Positions 1-10,776 are shown, counted from the stretch's first letter. The stretch is 64,000 bases of DNA from Papilionanthe hookeriana x Papilionanthe teres (GCA_022702705.1 CM040428.1:96234805-96298804), one strand, 5' to 3'. Numbers and translations are program-made. The notes: a model not told the origin generated them from the sequence alone.

Positions 1-1664
1 GGAGACAAAAATTTAATACCTTACGATTCAGAATTAGAGCGTACAATTAAAAGAATTAGAAAACAAAAAAGATAAATTATAAATTTAACACAAATGGCAA
101 ATATTCCTGAAAATGAAAATATCAATCAACAGAGACCATTACGAGATTATGCCTATCCTACATTAGATGAAATTCATTTAACTATTCAAAACCCTGATGT
201 AGTCGCTAATTCATTCGAACTTAAACCTGCAATTATCCAAATGGTACAAAATAATCAATTTAGTGGTTCACCTACTAAAGATCCTAATTTACATCTTGCT
301 AGTTTTTTAGAACTATGTGCTACTTTCAAATATGAAGGAGTATCTAACGATGCTATTAGACTTAGACTTTTTCCTTTTTCTTTAAGGGATAAGGCTAAAA
401 TGTGGTTAAATTCATTAAGCACTCGGATCTATTAAAACTCGGGGAGAGTTATCACAAAAATTTCTATCCAAATATTTTCCACCATCCAAAACTCGCTAAG
501 CTTAGAAATGATATAACTTCTTTTACTCAGCTGATGGAGAATCAATATATGAAGCTTGGGAAAGATTTAAAGAACTTCTTAGGAAATGCCCACATCATGC
601 GTTACCGTATCGGTTAATTATTCAAACTTTCTATAATGGATTAGTAGGATCTTTAAGATCAATCATCGATGCCGTCACTGGAGGATCATTAATATCAAAA
701 CCATTTGATGAAGCCTATGCACTAATCGAAGAAATGGCAACCAATAATTTTCAATGGTCTCATCGATAGAATGAATCCGAAAAAGAGAGCTAGTATTCAT
801 GAAAAAGATGCAATATCTATGTTAGCTTCACAAATCGCTGCTGTATTTAAAAAATTAGATCATTTTGGAATGAATTACTCTCCAACTATATTAGAAGAAA
901 ATTCACCTGGACAACTTATAGAATCCCAATCTCAATATGAAACTATAAATGCAATTAATAACGCACCCAATAATCCTTATGCGAATTATTATAATCCCGG
1001 ATGGAAAAATCATCCTAATTTTAATTGGAATAATAACACAACTAATCAACCATGGATGAATAACATAACACAACCATTAGGAAATCCCTCTAATCAAGGA
1101 AATTCAAATTATAAACCTAATTATCCACCTGGATTTAATAATAATAACCCATAATTTAAAGATAAGAAATTATCTATAGAAGAATTAATATTAAATATGG
1201 GTCAACATTTACAAAATCAAGGAAATCAATTACAAATACAAGGAAACCAATTACCAAATCAAGGAACAGCTATTAAAAATATTGAAACTCAACTTGGACA
1301 TATCGCTACTACACTTAATAATAGAATACCTGGAACATTTCCTAGTAATGTAAAAAAAAATCCCAAAGATAAGGGAAATGATCAAATTAAAGCGATACAA
1401 TTACGAAGTGGAAAAGAATTAGAACCTCGAATTCAGAAAGAACTTGAAAGTCAAAAAGAGGAAGTGGAGATTGAAAAGGAAAAGAATCAACAAGATCCAA
1501 ACTTAGAAAATCCTTTAGTACCAATGAAAATTTCTGTTGAAAAACCTCCACCACCATTTCCTCAACGACTAATTCAACATAAAAAAGATAAACAATTTGC
1601 TAAATTCCTTGAAATTCTAAAGAAATTAATGATAAATATTCATTTCGTAGAAGCTTTAGAATAG
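1..1664 (+). pseudogene. E1 Athila-type gag, decayed
   Basis: This is the capsid/nucleocapsid polyprotein of an Athila-lineage Ty3/gypsy element. The window opens inside its N-terminus, which reads ..YDSELERTIKR.. and matches the gag starts of E2 (46,927) and E4 (60,743). The reading shifts frame near 420, has a stop near 770 and another at 1,152, so it is at least four pieces (about 1-435, 430-770, 771-1,154, 1,155-1,664). The pieces carry the typical block FELKPAIIQMVQNNQF (near 220-260), the L-E-L-C-A-T-F stretch, the K-Y-F-P-P-S-K capsid motif, an Asn-rich linker (960-1,150), a Q-G-N-Q repeat and an acidic E/K-rich C-terminus with PPPPFPQRL. No CCHC zinc knuckle is visible, as is usual for Athila. 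Downstream protease follows directly. It is dead as written; family assignment is firm. Confidence 0.9.
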
Positions 1665-2215
1665 ATGCCAAACTATGTAAAATTCATGAACGATATTTTA
1701 AATAAAAAAAAAATTTACTGATAATGAAATGGTCGCACTTAGTGAAGAGTCTAGTGCTATTATTCAGAAAAAGCTTCCTGAAAAATTAAAAGATCCTGGT
1801 AGTTTCACTATACCCTGCGCTATTGGAGAAAAATTATATGGAAAAGCTGTGTGTGACTTAGGAGCAAGCATCAATCTAATGCCTCCATCAATTTTTAAAA
1901 GATTAGGATTGGGAGAAATTTCACCTACTTCAGTAACTCTTCAGCTAGCTCGATCGTTCTGTTACATATCCTAAAGGATTTATTGAAGATGTATTAGTAA
2001 AAGTGGATAAATTTATCTTCCATGTAGATTTTATTGTTTTAGATATGGAAGAAGATAAAGAAATTCCTATCATTTTAGGAAGACCATTTTTAGCCACCTG
2101 GAAAAGCTATGATCGATGTTCGTAAAGGAGAATTAACTATGAGAGTAAATGACCAAAAAGTAACTTTTAATATTGCTAAATCAATGAAATATCCTCGCGC
2201 TAGAAAAAGATGATA
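1665..2215 (+). pseudogene. E1 Athila aspartic protease, decayed
   Basis: Retropepsin-like protease that would process the Gag-Pol polyprotein. Residues read from 1,729 to 1,974 include the active site C-D-L-G-A-S-I-N-L-M-P (about 1,850-1,885), so the catalytic Asp is kept, followed by the I-F-K-R-L-G-L-G-E helix. Frameshifts near 1,710 and 1,955 break the frame; the C-terminal flap half (I-L-G-R-P-F-L-A-T) continues in another frame to about 2,110. The same domain is at 44,782-45,303 (E2) and 49,607-50,000 (E3). Confidence 0.88.
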
Positions 2216-3990
2216 AGTGTTTTCGAATGGAAGTACTCGATCATTTACAAAAAGAACATTTTAAGGAATATTTTGAAGAAAAATTAGAAAAAGAAAATAC
2301 TGAATTAATTGAAAAAGCCAATATAAATGAAGAACTAGATTATATTCAAGAGAAATTTGAATTTTTGGATAACACAGAAAATTCTAAAAAAAATATAGTT
2401 CCATCATTATTAAACCTCCTGAACTTGAGTTAAAAATGTTACCTAATCATTTAAAATATGCTTACTTAGGTAATTCTTCAACTCTACCATTTATTATTTC
2501 CTCTGAATTAAATGAATCTCAAGAACAAAAACATTTAGATACATTAAAAAAATATAGGAAAATTTTTTGTTGGACTTTAGCAGATATTAAAGGAATTAGT
2601 CCTTCAATCTGTATGCACAGAATTATTTTAGATAATGAATATAAGCCTAAAGCAGATCCACAAATGAGATTAAATCTGATAATGAAAGAAGTAGTCAAAA
2701 AGGAAATTTTAAAATGGTTAGATAATGGTATTATATATCCTATTTCTGACAGTGCTTGGGTAAGCCCAATTCACTGTGTACCTAAGAAATGAGTGACCGT
2801 AAAAGCTAATGAAAATAATGATCTTATCCCTATAAGACAAGTTACTGGATGGCGAATATGTATTGATTATAGAAAATTAAACACATGCCTACCAGGAAAG
2901 ATCACTTCCCTTTACCATTTCTAGACCAGATGTTAGATAGATTTGCCGGACATAAATATTTTTGTTTCTTAAATGGATATACCTGTTATCATCAAATATA
3001 AATTGCTCCTGAGGATCAAGAGAAAACTACATTTACTAGTCCTTATGGAACTTTCGCTTTTCGAAGAATGCTTTTTGGATTATGTAATGCACCTGCAACA
3101 TTCCAGAGATGTATGTTGTCTATATTTAGTAAATTAATTGATAATGGAATAAAAGTATTTATGGATGATTTCTCTGTATTTGGAACAACATTTGACACAT
3201 GCTTAAATCATCTTGAAAAAGTATTTGAAGTATGTGAGGAAACTAATTTAGTTCTTAATCGGGAGAAATGTCAATTTATGGTTACAGTGCGCATTGTATT
3301 AGGGCATAAAATTTCGAAAAAGGCATGGAAGTAGACCTCGCAAAAATTTAAGTTATAGCTAAATTACCATCTCCAACTATGGTAAAAGGGGTAAGAAGTT
3401 TTCTTGGACATGCCGGATTCTACAAACGTTATATTAATGATTTTTCAAAAATTACTAAACCTCTATGCCAACTTTCGAAAAGGACAAGAAATTTGAATTT
3501 ACAACCGAATGCCTAAATGCTTTCGAATTATTAAAAGATAAATTAATTATAAGCACCTATAATAGTTTCACCTAATCGGGAGAAACCATTTGAGCTTATG
3601 TGTGATGCTAGTGATTATGCTATAGGAGCAGCTTCGGGCAAAGATACGATAAGATTTTCAAAGTTATATACTATGCTAAGTAAAACTCTAAATGATGCCG
3701 AAATTAATTATACAAGCTATCGAAAGAGAATTATTATCGACTGTATATGCTTTTAATAAATTTCGGCATTATCTAATAGGAACTAAATGTATTATGCATA
3801 TTGATCACTTTGCTATAAAGTATTTAATGCAAAAGAAAGATTCTAAACCAAGATTAATTAGATGGATATTATTAATGCAAGAATTTGATTTTGAGATCAT
3901 TAACAAAAAGGAACTCGATAATCAAATTGCAGTATCATTTATCAAGATTAGAAAATCATGAATTATCCGATACCGATAATGAAATTTTAG
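2216..3990 (+). pseudogene. E1 Athila reverse transcriptase and RNase H, decayed
   Basis: Copies element RNA into DNA and degrades the RNA template. The linker 2,227-2,433 is acidic and Glu/Lys-rich. RT starts near 2,436 and reads the DIKGISPS.CMHRI block, a stop at 2,790, G-W-R-I-C-I-D-Y-R-K-L-N (2,847-2,882), then F-G-L-C-N-A-P-A-T-F-Q-R and the catalytic F-M-D-D-F-S-V-F-G (near 3,157-3,183). RNase H follows with C-D-A-S-D-Y-A-I-G-A (3,604-3,633) and R-L-I-R-W-I-L-L-M-Q-E-F-D-F-E-I (3,850-3,900). Several frameshifts and stops (about 2,790, 2,900, 3,330, 3,470, 3,660) make it non-functional. Confidence 0.9.
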
Positions 3991-5328
3991 ACAGCTTTTC
4001 CCGATGAACAACTTTATAATATAAATGAGTGGAGAATACCTTGGTATGCCGATATAGTAAATTATATTGTAAGTGATATTTTACCCCCTATGTTAACTTT
4101 ACAACAACAGAAAAAATTCATTCATGATACTAAAACATACTTTTGGGATGAACCATACTTATATAAACAATGTAAGGATTTAATTATTAGAAGATGCGTG
4201 TCTTATGAAGAAACTGAACCAATCATTCAAAAATGTCATGATTCTGATTTTGGAGGACATTTTGGGACAGATAAAACTGCGTATAAAATTCTACAATCTG
4301 GATTCTATTAGCCTACTCTATTTAGAGATGTATATAGATATATAAAAACCTGCGATAAATGCCAAATGGTAGGAAACATATCAAGAAAAAATGAAATGCC
4401 TCTATATTTTATATTAGAAGTTGAAATTTTTGATGTTTGGGGATTAGATTTCATGGGACCTTTTATTCCTTCATATGGAAACTCATATATATTAGTAGTT
4501 GTTGATTATGTTTCCAAATGGATCGAAGCACAAGCTTTACCTAGGTGTGATGCTAAAAGTGCTTCAAAATTTTTAATGAAAAATATTTTTACTAGATTTG
4601 GAATGCCGAGAGTGATTATCACTGACGGAGGAACTCATTTAGAAACAAATATATTCACAAACTAGTAGAAAAATATAATATTATGCATAAGATATCAACT
4701 GCTTATCATCCACAAACTAGTGGATTAGCTGAAGTATCTAATCGAGAGATTAAATGTATATTAGAAAAGTCTGTAAACCCTAATAGATCAGACTGGTCTG
4801 TAAGACTAGACACTGCATTATGGGCATACAAAACTGCTTATAGAACTCTGATTGGAATGACTCCTTATAGGCTTATATATGGAAAAACTCGCCACCTACC
4901 AGTTGAATTAGAACATAAAGCATATTGGGCGATTAAAGAGTTTAATTATAATATGAAAGAAGCTGGTGAGAAAAGATTGTTACAATTAAATGAGTTGGAA
5001 GAACTAAGGAATGAATCATATGATAATGATAGGATTTATAAAGAAAGGATGAAATTATGGCATGATCGGAAGATTAATCAGAGAAATTTTGAACCGGACA
5101 AGAAGTTCTGCTATATAATACTAGATTGAAATTATTTCCCGGGAAATTGAAATCTCGATGGTTAGGACCTTTCACCATAACTCGATATTTTCATATGGAA
5201 CTATAGAAATTGAAGATCCAAAAATAGGACATAGATTTAAGGTAAACGGACATAGATTAAAACCATATTTTCAAGGTAAAAGACCAAATTTTAAAGAAGT
5301 TTTAATGCTTAATCAACCCGATTACTAA
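3991..5328 (+). pseudogene. E1 Athila integrase, decayed
   Basis: DDE integrase that inserts the element DNA. The HHCC zinc-binding part lies at about 4,230-4,370 (H-D-S-D-F-G-G-H-F-G; C-D-K-C). The catalytic triad is readable: Asp in G-L-D-F-M-G-P-F (near 4,445), Asp in I-T-D-G-G-T-H (near 4,620), Glu in S-G-L-A-E-V-S-N (near 4,730). The Athila-specific H-L-P-V-E-L-E-H-K-A-Y-W-A block follows at about 4,890-4,930, and the C-terminal domain runs in shifted frames to the TAA at about 5,326. Stops at 4,309 and 4,663 and shifts near 5,100-5,200 disable it. There is no chromodomain. Confidence 0.9.
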
Positions 5329-5343
5329 CCGAAATTAGGTCGG

Positions 5344-5384
5344 GCTGACGACGTTAAACCAAGCGCTTTATGGGAGGCAACCCA
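5344..5384 (+). other. Conserved post-pol block (E1)
   Basis: Noncoding block just after the pol stop, containing GACGTTAAACCAAG followed by TGGGAGGCAACCCA, whose ends (TGGG/CCCA) can pair as a small stem. The same block, with TGGGAGGCAACCCA identical, occurs in E2 at 39,378-39,420 on the other strand. It sits where expression of the accessory ORFs must be set up. Role unknown: a splicing, translation or packaging element are options. Confidence 0.75.
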
Positions 5385-5515
5385 TAGTAGTCTTTTATTT
5401 TTAATTATCTACAAATTAGAGAGTCCATATTATTAAAACAAATCTTACTACTCAAATTTTTAATTAGAATCATCACAAATTTGAACCTATATGATGAGAT
5501 CGTAAAATATTCGGA

Positions 5516-5656
5516 CTCGCAGCGAAATCGGCGATTTTCACGAATCTGACCGACAGCGAGCCCGAGCTCGCCGACAGCGAGATCGTGTGCCATGACTCAA
5601 TTCGATTTTAAAACTAGCTCGCCGACGATGAGAAACTTCCCGCCGACGGCGAGGCA
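5516..5656. repeat. E1 GC-rich hairpin cassette, copy 1 (post-integrase)
   Basis: A GC-rich island in AT-rich sequence made of variants of CTCGCCGACGGCGAG, a 6-bp stem around a GAC loop. It shares the phrase GAGCTCGCCGACAGCGAG and flanking words with copy 2 (7,345-7,501) and, in close variants, with the LTR copy (10,601-10,776). It lies between integrase and accessory ORF A. Confidence 0.85.
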
Positions 5657-5796
5657 GTTGAAATTTTGGTTTCTTAAAGATTTTCGTGCGGTTTTGGACG
5701 ATTCTAAGCCATTTCTTTGTAGGAAATTATCCCAAATCCGATTTTACACCATTTTCTTCCTTAGAAACGATTAGAGACCAATCCTTTCAATCCGAA

Positions 5797-6954
5797 ATGG
5801 CCACCAAACGCTTAGAAACCACAAAATCTGAAGTTTTCAACAGAAGAAAATTTGTCAGTTCGGAGGCGCAGCGTATCTTCAACAAAGGCTTGATGAAGAA
5901 AAGACTTATTAAAGAAAGGGATTTGTCAACGAGAGGAGTAGAGAATTCCACTACCAAAATCGAAGAAATGATCGCACAACGGCATTGGGAGGTATTTTGT
6001 TATACGACATCCGCCGTAGTTATTCCAAGTAGTTAAAGAGTTTTACTCTAATCTACATGCGATCAACAATGGAAATGTCTACGTCGAGGAAGATGGGTAA
6101 CATTTACTCCTTCAAGGGTAAATGAATTATTTTCTATAGAGAATACCTCTGTTTGTCATTATTCCAACTTTGTGCCTTCAAGATACAATATGAACGAGAT
6201 CTATAGATACCTAACTGACGAACCTGATGATTGGGAGTTACGCGAAGATGGGTATGTCAGTTTTTCTACATCACTTCTTAACCCTGTCTCGAAGCACTGG
6301 CATTTCTTTATCTCATCAAAATTATTACCTAGTATGAGAGTAAATAAAGTTTCAAAGGAATGCGCTATATTAAACTATTGTATTCAAATGGGACTACCTA
6401 TCGATGTCGGATCAATAATAGTAAAGTTTGCATTGGGATTGATTGTGCATGGGTCGGTTCATGGACTTGGACACCCATCGACTATATTTGCTTTATGCAG
6501 TCAGTACCAAGTTTCTTATGAGGCTTGGGAAAATGTACTTTTGCCATGGAAACCACTTGATCCTACTGATATGTTTCCAACCTTGGATAACAACGATGAG
6601 ATTACCATTATCTCTGACAAAGCATCGCAGAACAATCCTTTAGCAAGGCCCCTTGCTGATAAAAAAAATTTCATTCTGAAGAAGATTAAAGGATTGGAGA
6701 AAGAATTGCTAAAAGTGATGAATTCCATCGACAATATCTCTGATATGTTTGATCACATTGACTGGAGGATGAAGGAGCACTTTGATCATACTGGACATTT
6801 AGAGGCTAGTTTTATTCATTTACTAAGACAGAAGGGATGGATTAATGAAGAATCTACTGCAGAATTCCCTTTCAAGCCTTTCTACAATTTATTTGTGCAC
6901 CTGCGTCGCATCGGAAATATCAGAGAAGATGATTGTTCAGATACTGAAGAGTAG
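5797..6954 (+). pseudogene. E1 accessory ORF A (putative plant transposon protein domain), near-intact
   Basis: Accessory protein in the env-like position downstream of pol. From ATG 5,797 the frame is open for about 386 codons except for a window of about 6,025-6,096, where the protein is continued in another frame (V-V-K-E-F-Y-S-N-L), implying two compensating indels. Readable blocks: E-E-M-I-A-Q-R-H-W-E-V-F-C; S-K-H-W-H-F-F-I-S-S-K-L-L-P; L-N-Y-C-I-Q...I-D-V-G-S-I-I; G-L-G-H-P; a C-terminal heptad-like region (6,690-6,800). These match ORF B (7,854-8,876) block by block, so A and B are paralogues in tandem. No signal peptide or strong membrane segment is visible, so calling it an envelope is not supported. 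Function unknown. Confidence 0.8.
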
Positions 6955-7344
6955 GAAAGATTTCGATTTTATGTCATATTTGCATATATATGTGTTGATT
7001 TGGATTTAGGTTTTATTATGATTTGAATTTTAATTTGATCATCTCATATTTGATGAGATTATGTGTAATTGTTATGACTCAGCATTTAGAGTGTTGTGGT
7101 CTGGATTGCGATGCTGAGTTTTATGGATTTAAACATTTAAGTTAAGTGTTGTTATCAGTTAGTGTGAAGTTTGTAAGTTTCATGGATTTCATATATAAAG
7201 TTATATTGTTTGTGTTGTGTGAACTTTTTGTGAGTATAAGTATCTAATCTTTGTATTATTATTAAATTAAGTGATCGAAAGATTGATTAAGGGCAAATCG
7301 AGGTTGAAAATGATTGACGAATTTCAAAAATTTAAAATTTTTGG
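6955..7344. other. AT-rich spacer between accessory ORFs A and B
   Basis: T/G-rich noncoding stretch with no gene I can support. It ends at the second GC-rich cassette. Confidence 0.6.
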
Positions 7345-7501
7345 GATCTCGCCGACGGCGAGAATTATCTCGCCGACAGCGAGAAAACCCTCTGACAGCG
7401 AGACCGAGCTCGCCGACAGCAGATTTTTCCCGAAACTTTTGACTTATGAAATTAATTAGCTCGCTGACGGCGAGAAAAATCTCGCCGACAGCGAGATCGC
7501 G
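7345..7501. repeat. E1 GC-rich hairpin cassette, copy 2 (between ORFs A and B)
   Basis: Repeated CTCGCCGACGGCGAG-type stems and GACAGCGAG words, with phrases nearly identical to copies 1 and 3. Flanking AT-rich sequence is not shared with the other copies, so only the cassette itself is repeated. Confidence 0.85.
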
Positions 7502-7645
7502 AAAAGACCTATATTCGACTCAGCCAACCGACACTATTCATCATCCCCTTCCTCAAAACTTCGAAAAAACCGACCTAGTGGCTTGAGAGATCTTGGATTT
7601 GAAGCGATTTCAACACATTTTAACACCAGATTTCGTCTTCCCTTG

Positions 7646-7846
7646 GTAAGAGCTTCACTCCTATGCAAAAATTTTTTATTTTCACCATGGATTTCTTCTA
7701 CATTAAGAAATTTTGAAAAATTTCAAAATGTGGAGAAAATATTTGGAAGAATTTCATGGAAATTGATTTAATTGGATTTTAGATGTTATAGGAAGCCTTC
7801 TTAGTAATATTTGGGAGTTTAGTTAAAATTTTTGCAAATTTCACAG
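7646..7846 (+). other. Putative 5' leader intron of ORF B
   Basis: A good plant splice donor (CCTTG|GTAAGAG, GT at 7,646) and a T-rich tract ending in TTTCACAG|ATC (AG at 7,845-7,846) bracket 201 bp of AT-rich sequence ending 7 bp before the ORF B ATG. This fits accessory ORFs being made from spliced or internally initiated RNA. Inferred from signals only. Confidence 0.4.
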
Positions 7847-7853
7847 ATCAAAA

Positions 7854-8876
7854 ATGGCTCCACGACAAAAGCGACGGATAGATTACGACGAAACCCGATT
7901 CATTAACGCAAGAGCCCAAACTCGATACTTTCAAAACATACAAGCAAGAAAATGCATTCAAGATCGAGTTTTCAAAAATCCTGGAGGAGAAGTTGAGCGA
8001 ATCATTAAGGAACGAGGATGGGAAAACTTCTGTTTCGTGACCAACAGAGCCGCTGTAGAAGTGGTAAAGGAATTTTATACGAACTTAACACAGGCTGAAG
8101 ATGCACCGGTTAAGGTTAGAGGATTTTTTGTGGAATTCAGTGCTGCTAGAATAAACACTTATTACGAGGTTAGAGACACCTACACCAGCGAGTATGGAAC
8201 TTTTGGAACTATGGAAGGACTACTGGAAGAGATGATCGACTTTCTCACTGATGGGAAAGGCGTCTGGAAGATAAAGCAGCGAGAACGGGTAAACTTCCCT
8301 CTTTCTATGCTAAACGCAACATCAAAAGCCTGGCATTATTTTATTTGTTCTACTTTGTTACCTACCTACCACCATAGTGAGGTAACAAGAGATAGAGCAG
8401 TTTTGAATTTCTGTATTCAGAACAAAAAGAGTATTAATGTGGGAAGTGTAATCTATAAGAATATATTAGCCACCTCAAGAAATGAAAGTGGAGGAGGACT
8501 AGGACATCCTGGTCTTATCTATGCACACTGCCAATTATCTGGGGTGGAGGCAAGAGATGATGAGGAATGGGTTGAACCTATGAAACCCATTACTCTAGCT
8601 AATATAAAGAAATATGAATCCCACGAAGGATGGAGATCTGGGACAAGGGATTATGTACCTTATTCAAGTAGAGATATACCCTGTACAAGTTATGAACCCC
8701 CTCAGTACACCACTCCTACCCTTCAAGATCTGATGAATGAGTTAACCCTGAGTAGAAAGAGTTTTGAGCTATTTGGAGAAAATATGGAAAGAAGATTTGA
8801 GCATATAGACCAAAGGATTGGAGGCTTGGAAAGAAGACACGATTATGATAGCGAATATCTCCAGCGACATTCGTAG
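7854..8876 (+). CDS. E1 accessory ORF B, intact (putative plant transposon protein domain)
   Basis: Uninterrupted 340-aa ORF from the ATG (context AAAAATGGC, favourable for a plant start) to TAG. The N-terminus is strongly basic (MAPRQKRRIDYDETRF), so nuclear localisation or nucleic-acid binding is possible. The core carries W-E-N-F-C-F-V-T, V-V-K-E-F-Y-T-N-L, F-L-T-D-G-K-G-V-W-K, S-K-A-W-H-Y-F-I-C-S-T-L-L-P, L-N-F-C-I-Q...I-N-V-G-S-V-I and G-L-G-H-P, which I recognise as the family annotated in plants as putative plant transposon protein. The C-terminus (8,716-8,870) looks helical or coiled-coil. The homologue in E2 (36,582-37,714) is broken. It is the only long coding frame in E1 with no lesion, while pol upstream is riddled with stops. 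Biochemical role unknown. Confidence 0.8.
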   Translation: MAPRQKRRIDYDETRFINARAQTRYFQNIQARKCIQDRVFKNPGGEVERIIKERGWENFCFVTNRAAVEVVKEFYTNLTQAEDAPVKVRGFFVEFSAARINTYYEVRDTYTSEYGTFGTMEGLLEEMIDFLTDGKGVWKIKQRERVNFPLSMLNATSKAWHYFICSTLLPTYHHSEVTRDRAVLNFCIQNKKSINVGSVIYKNILATSRNESGGGLGHPGLIYAHCQLSGVEARDDEEWVEPMKPITLANIKKYESHEGWRSGTRDYVPYSSRDIPCTSYEPPQYTTPTLQDLMNELTLSRKSFELFGENMERRFEHIDQRIGGLERRHDYDSEYLQRHS

Positions 8877-9528
8877 TACGAAATTGCATATTATGAGGCC
8901 GAACGTCGATACAGGAGTGGTGATTTAGATGTTGTCTTTCCCGAGTGCCCCCACTATACACGATTACCGACTGCTCAGCCTTCTCACTCGAGATCGTGGA
9001 GATGATATAGCCTGGGATTTTGATGCAGAAGATTAGAACCTTTGTTTAGTTTTTTTGGTTTTTTTAGATTTATTGTTATTTTGGAAACTTTATTATTCTG
9101 TGTGTAATTATTCTGTACTTTCTGTGGACTGTGGATGTTGGTATGTTTACTTATGCTATGATGTTAGACTTCTTATGTGTGTTAAATTAGTTTGCAATTT
9201 TTTATATAGGATGTGTTGTTTAAGTTTTTATAAGTTCTGAACTTTTAATATTGTTTAGATTGTTTTAATATGTTTTAAAGTAAGTTAGTTGATTGTATGT
9301 GTAGTAATAGATTAAGTTTTCATTTGTTATGTTTGATACTTATTTTAAAATTTCATCCCTGCACTTTCTTTTAAATACTATATGTGGAAGAATACTAACA
9401 AGACAGTGTTCGTAAGTAATGAAAAAGCCTACAAAAATTTCAAAGAAAAGAAATACCTAGAGCTCAAAGGTATGATGAACTTTACTATATACTTTCCCTT
9501 TTCACTATTTAGTATAGATAGAGAAATT

Positions 9529-9544
9529 TAAGTTTGGGGGAAGG
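9529..9544 (+). other. Internal second polypurine tract (E1)
   Basis: TAAGTTTGGGGGAAGG resembles the tract beside the 3' LTR (10,411) but lies 882 bp upstream of it. E2 has AAGTTTGGGGGG at 35,975-35,993, 907 bp from its 3' LTR. It could be a secondary plus-strand primer or a relic of an LTR boundary. Confidence 0.6.
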
Positions 9545-9856
9545 TAGAAATACAAATTTAATTATTAAATTGTTCTCAATATTATTTTCAAAAATTATTA
9601 TCAAATTATTTTCTATAGTAGTTTTTCAATTCAATAAACATGAATTACTTTATTTAATTATTATAGAAAGTTAAATAAAATGTTTCTAGTAATTCAATTA
9701 ATTAAATGGAATAAGATATTTGGTTAAAAGGAATAAGAATATAGTAAACTATTTAAAGTAAGGAAAACTATATTCTAAAAATTGAAATTCTTAAGTATTT
9801 AAGTGAAAAAGAAAGGATTGAAACTCAATGAAGTCAAGGCTATGAAATATATATAA

Positions 9857-10075
9857 GCAAGAAAATATTTAAGGTTTCAAATTTTGGACGAGAAGTTGAA
9901 GTTCAAAATTATTTACAGGCTATCCAGATACAATAATCCTCACTTGAAAAAGAAAAAGAGAAGGATTGAAAATCAATCCAAAATGAAAAAGAAAAGAAAA
10001 GAAAAGAAAAATATAAGTGAGGAGAAGCTTGAGGAGATGCCTTATCAAAAATTGGCTTCAATGGATTCAACCTAA
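9857..10075 (+). other. Conserved 3' block with possible short basic peptide (E1)
   Basis: A block around CTATCCAGATACA (9,920-9,932) followed by an A/G-rich tract and GGAGAAGC.TGAGG is shared with E2 (35,430-35,640, - strand). In one frame E1 reads KFKII..LSRYNNPHL then a Lys/Arg-rich tail, and E2 reads KFKII.GLSRYSNPYL then a Lys/Arg-rich tail. There is no ATG at the E1 start, so this could equally be a structural RNA or DNA element. Confidence 0.5.
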
Positions 10076-10410
10076 AGGGTAAAACTTAATTATATTTCTA
10101 AACTTATATATATAGATTAGTATTTTACTAAATAGTGTTTTCTTGAACTTCCTATCATCTAAATATCTTAAGTAATTTACTCTTTTAAATATAGTCATTC
10201 CTGAAATAAATAGAAAGCTAGAAATCTTAGACCTGATAACTAGATAATCTTATATCTATAAAGTTAATTCAATTACTTAGAAATATTTCTATTCAACTTT
10301 ACTATAATGTTAATTAAATTTAATTCATAGTATATTTGAATTGAAAAATTTTATTACAGAAATCATTATTTTTATTTAGTATTAAAATTACTTGAGGACA
10401 AGTAATAATT

Positions 10411-10425
10411 AAGTTTGAGGGATTT
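10411..10425 (+). other. Polypurine tract of E1 3' LTR
   Basis: AAGTTTGAGGGATTT immediately precedes the LTR terminal TG. This is the usual plus-strand priming site position. Confidence 0.75.
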
Positions 10426-10600
10426 TGATCAGCGTAAAAATACATTAAGAAATTCATATCTATTTTTGATGAAATTGCACTTTAAAGAAAGGTATTTTCT
10501 TTATTTTACTGCAGGAACGAAGATTTATAAGTGATGGAAGCAAAAAGCATGAAATGGAGCGAATTTGGTTCAAAAAGGAAGAAATTCATGCAAAATGAAC

Positions 10601-10776
10601 TAAGTCGCCGACGGCAAGATTGAGGCCGCCGACGGCAAGATCATGAGGAGAATTTCTGAAGGAATTATAACTACCTCGCCGATAGGGAGCCCGAGCCCGC
10701 CGACAGCGAGATCGCGTGGTTTGAAGACCTTCTAGAAGCCCCGCTAACGGCGAGGTCGTTTCCCGCCGACGGCGAG
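10601..10776. repeat. E1 GC-rich hairpin cassette, copy 3 (LTR U3)
   Basis: Variants of CGCCGACGGCGAG and the phrase GAGCCCGAGCCCGCCGACAG occur about 80-260 bp upstream of the TATA box. Copy 1 (5,559-5,587) has the matching phrase with single-base differences. Confidence 0.85.

Larger units (their letters stand above)
8877..10410 (+). other. E1 3' noncoding region
   Basis: AT-rich sequence between ORF B and the LTR. It holds an internal polypurine tract (9,529-9,544) and a conserved block (about 9,857-10,075), listed separately; otherwise nothing recognisable. Confidence 0.65.

Noticed and set aside
5797..8876. True envelope glycoprotein genes
   Set aside because: Neither ORF shows a signal peptide, a convincing transmembrane segment or a glycoprotein-like cysteine pattern; only the position is env-like.
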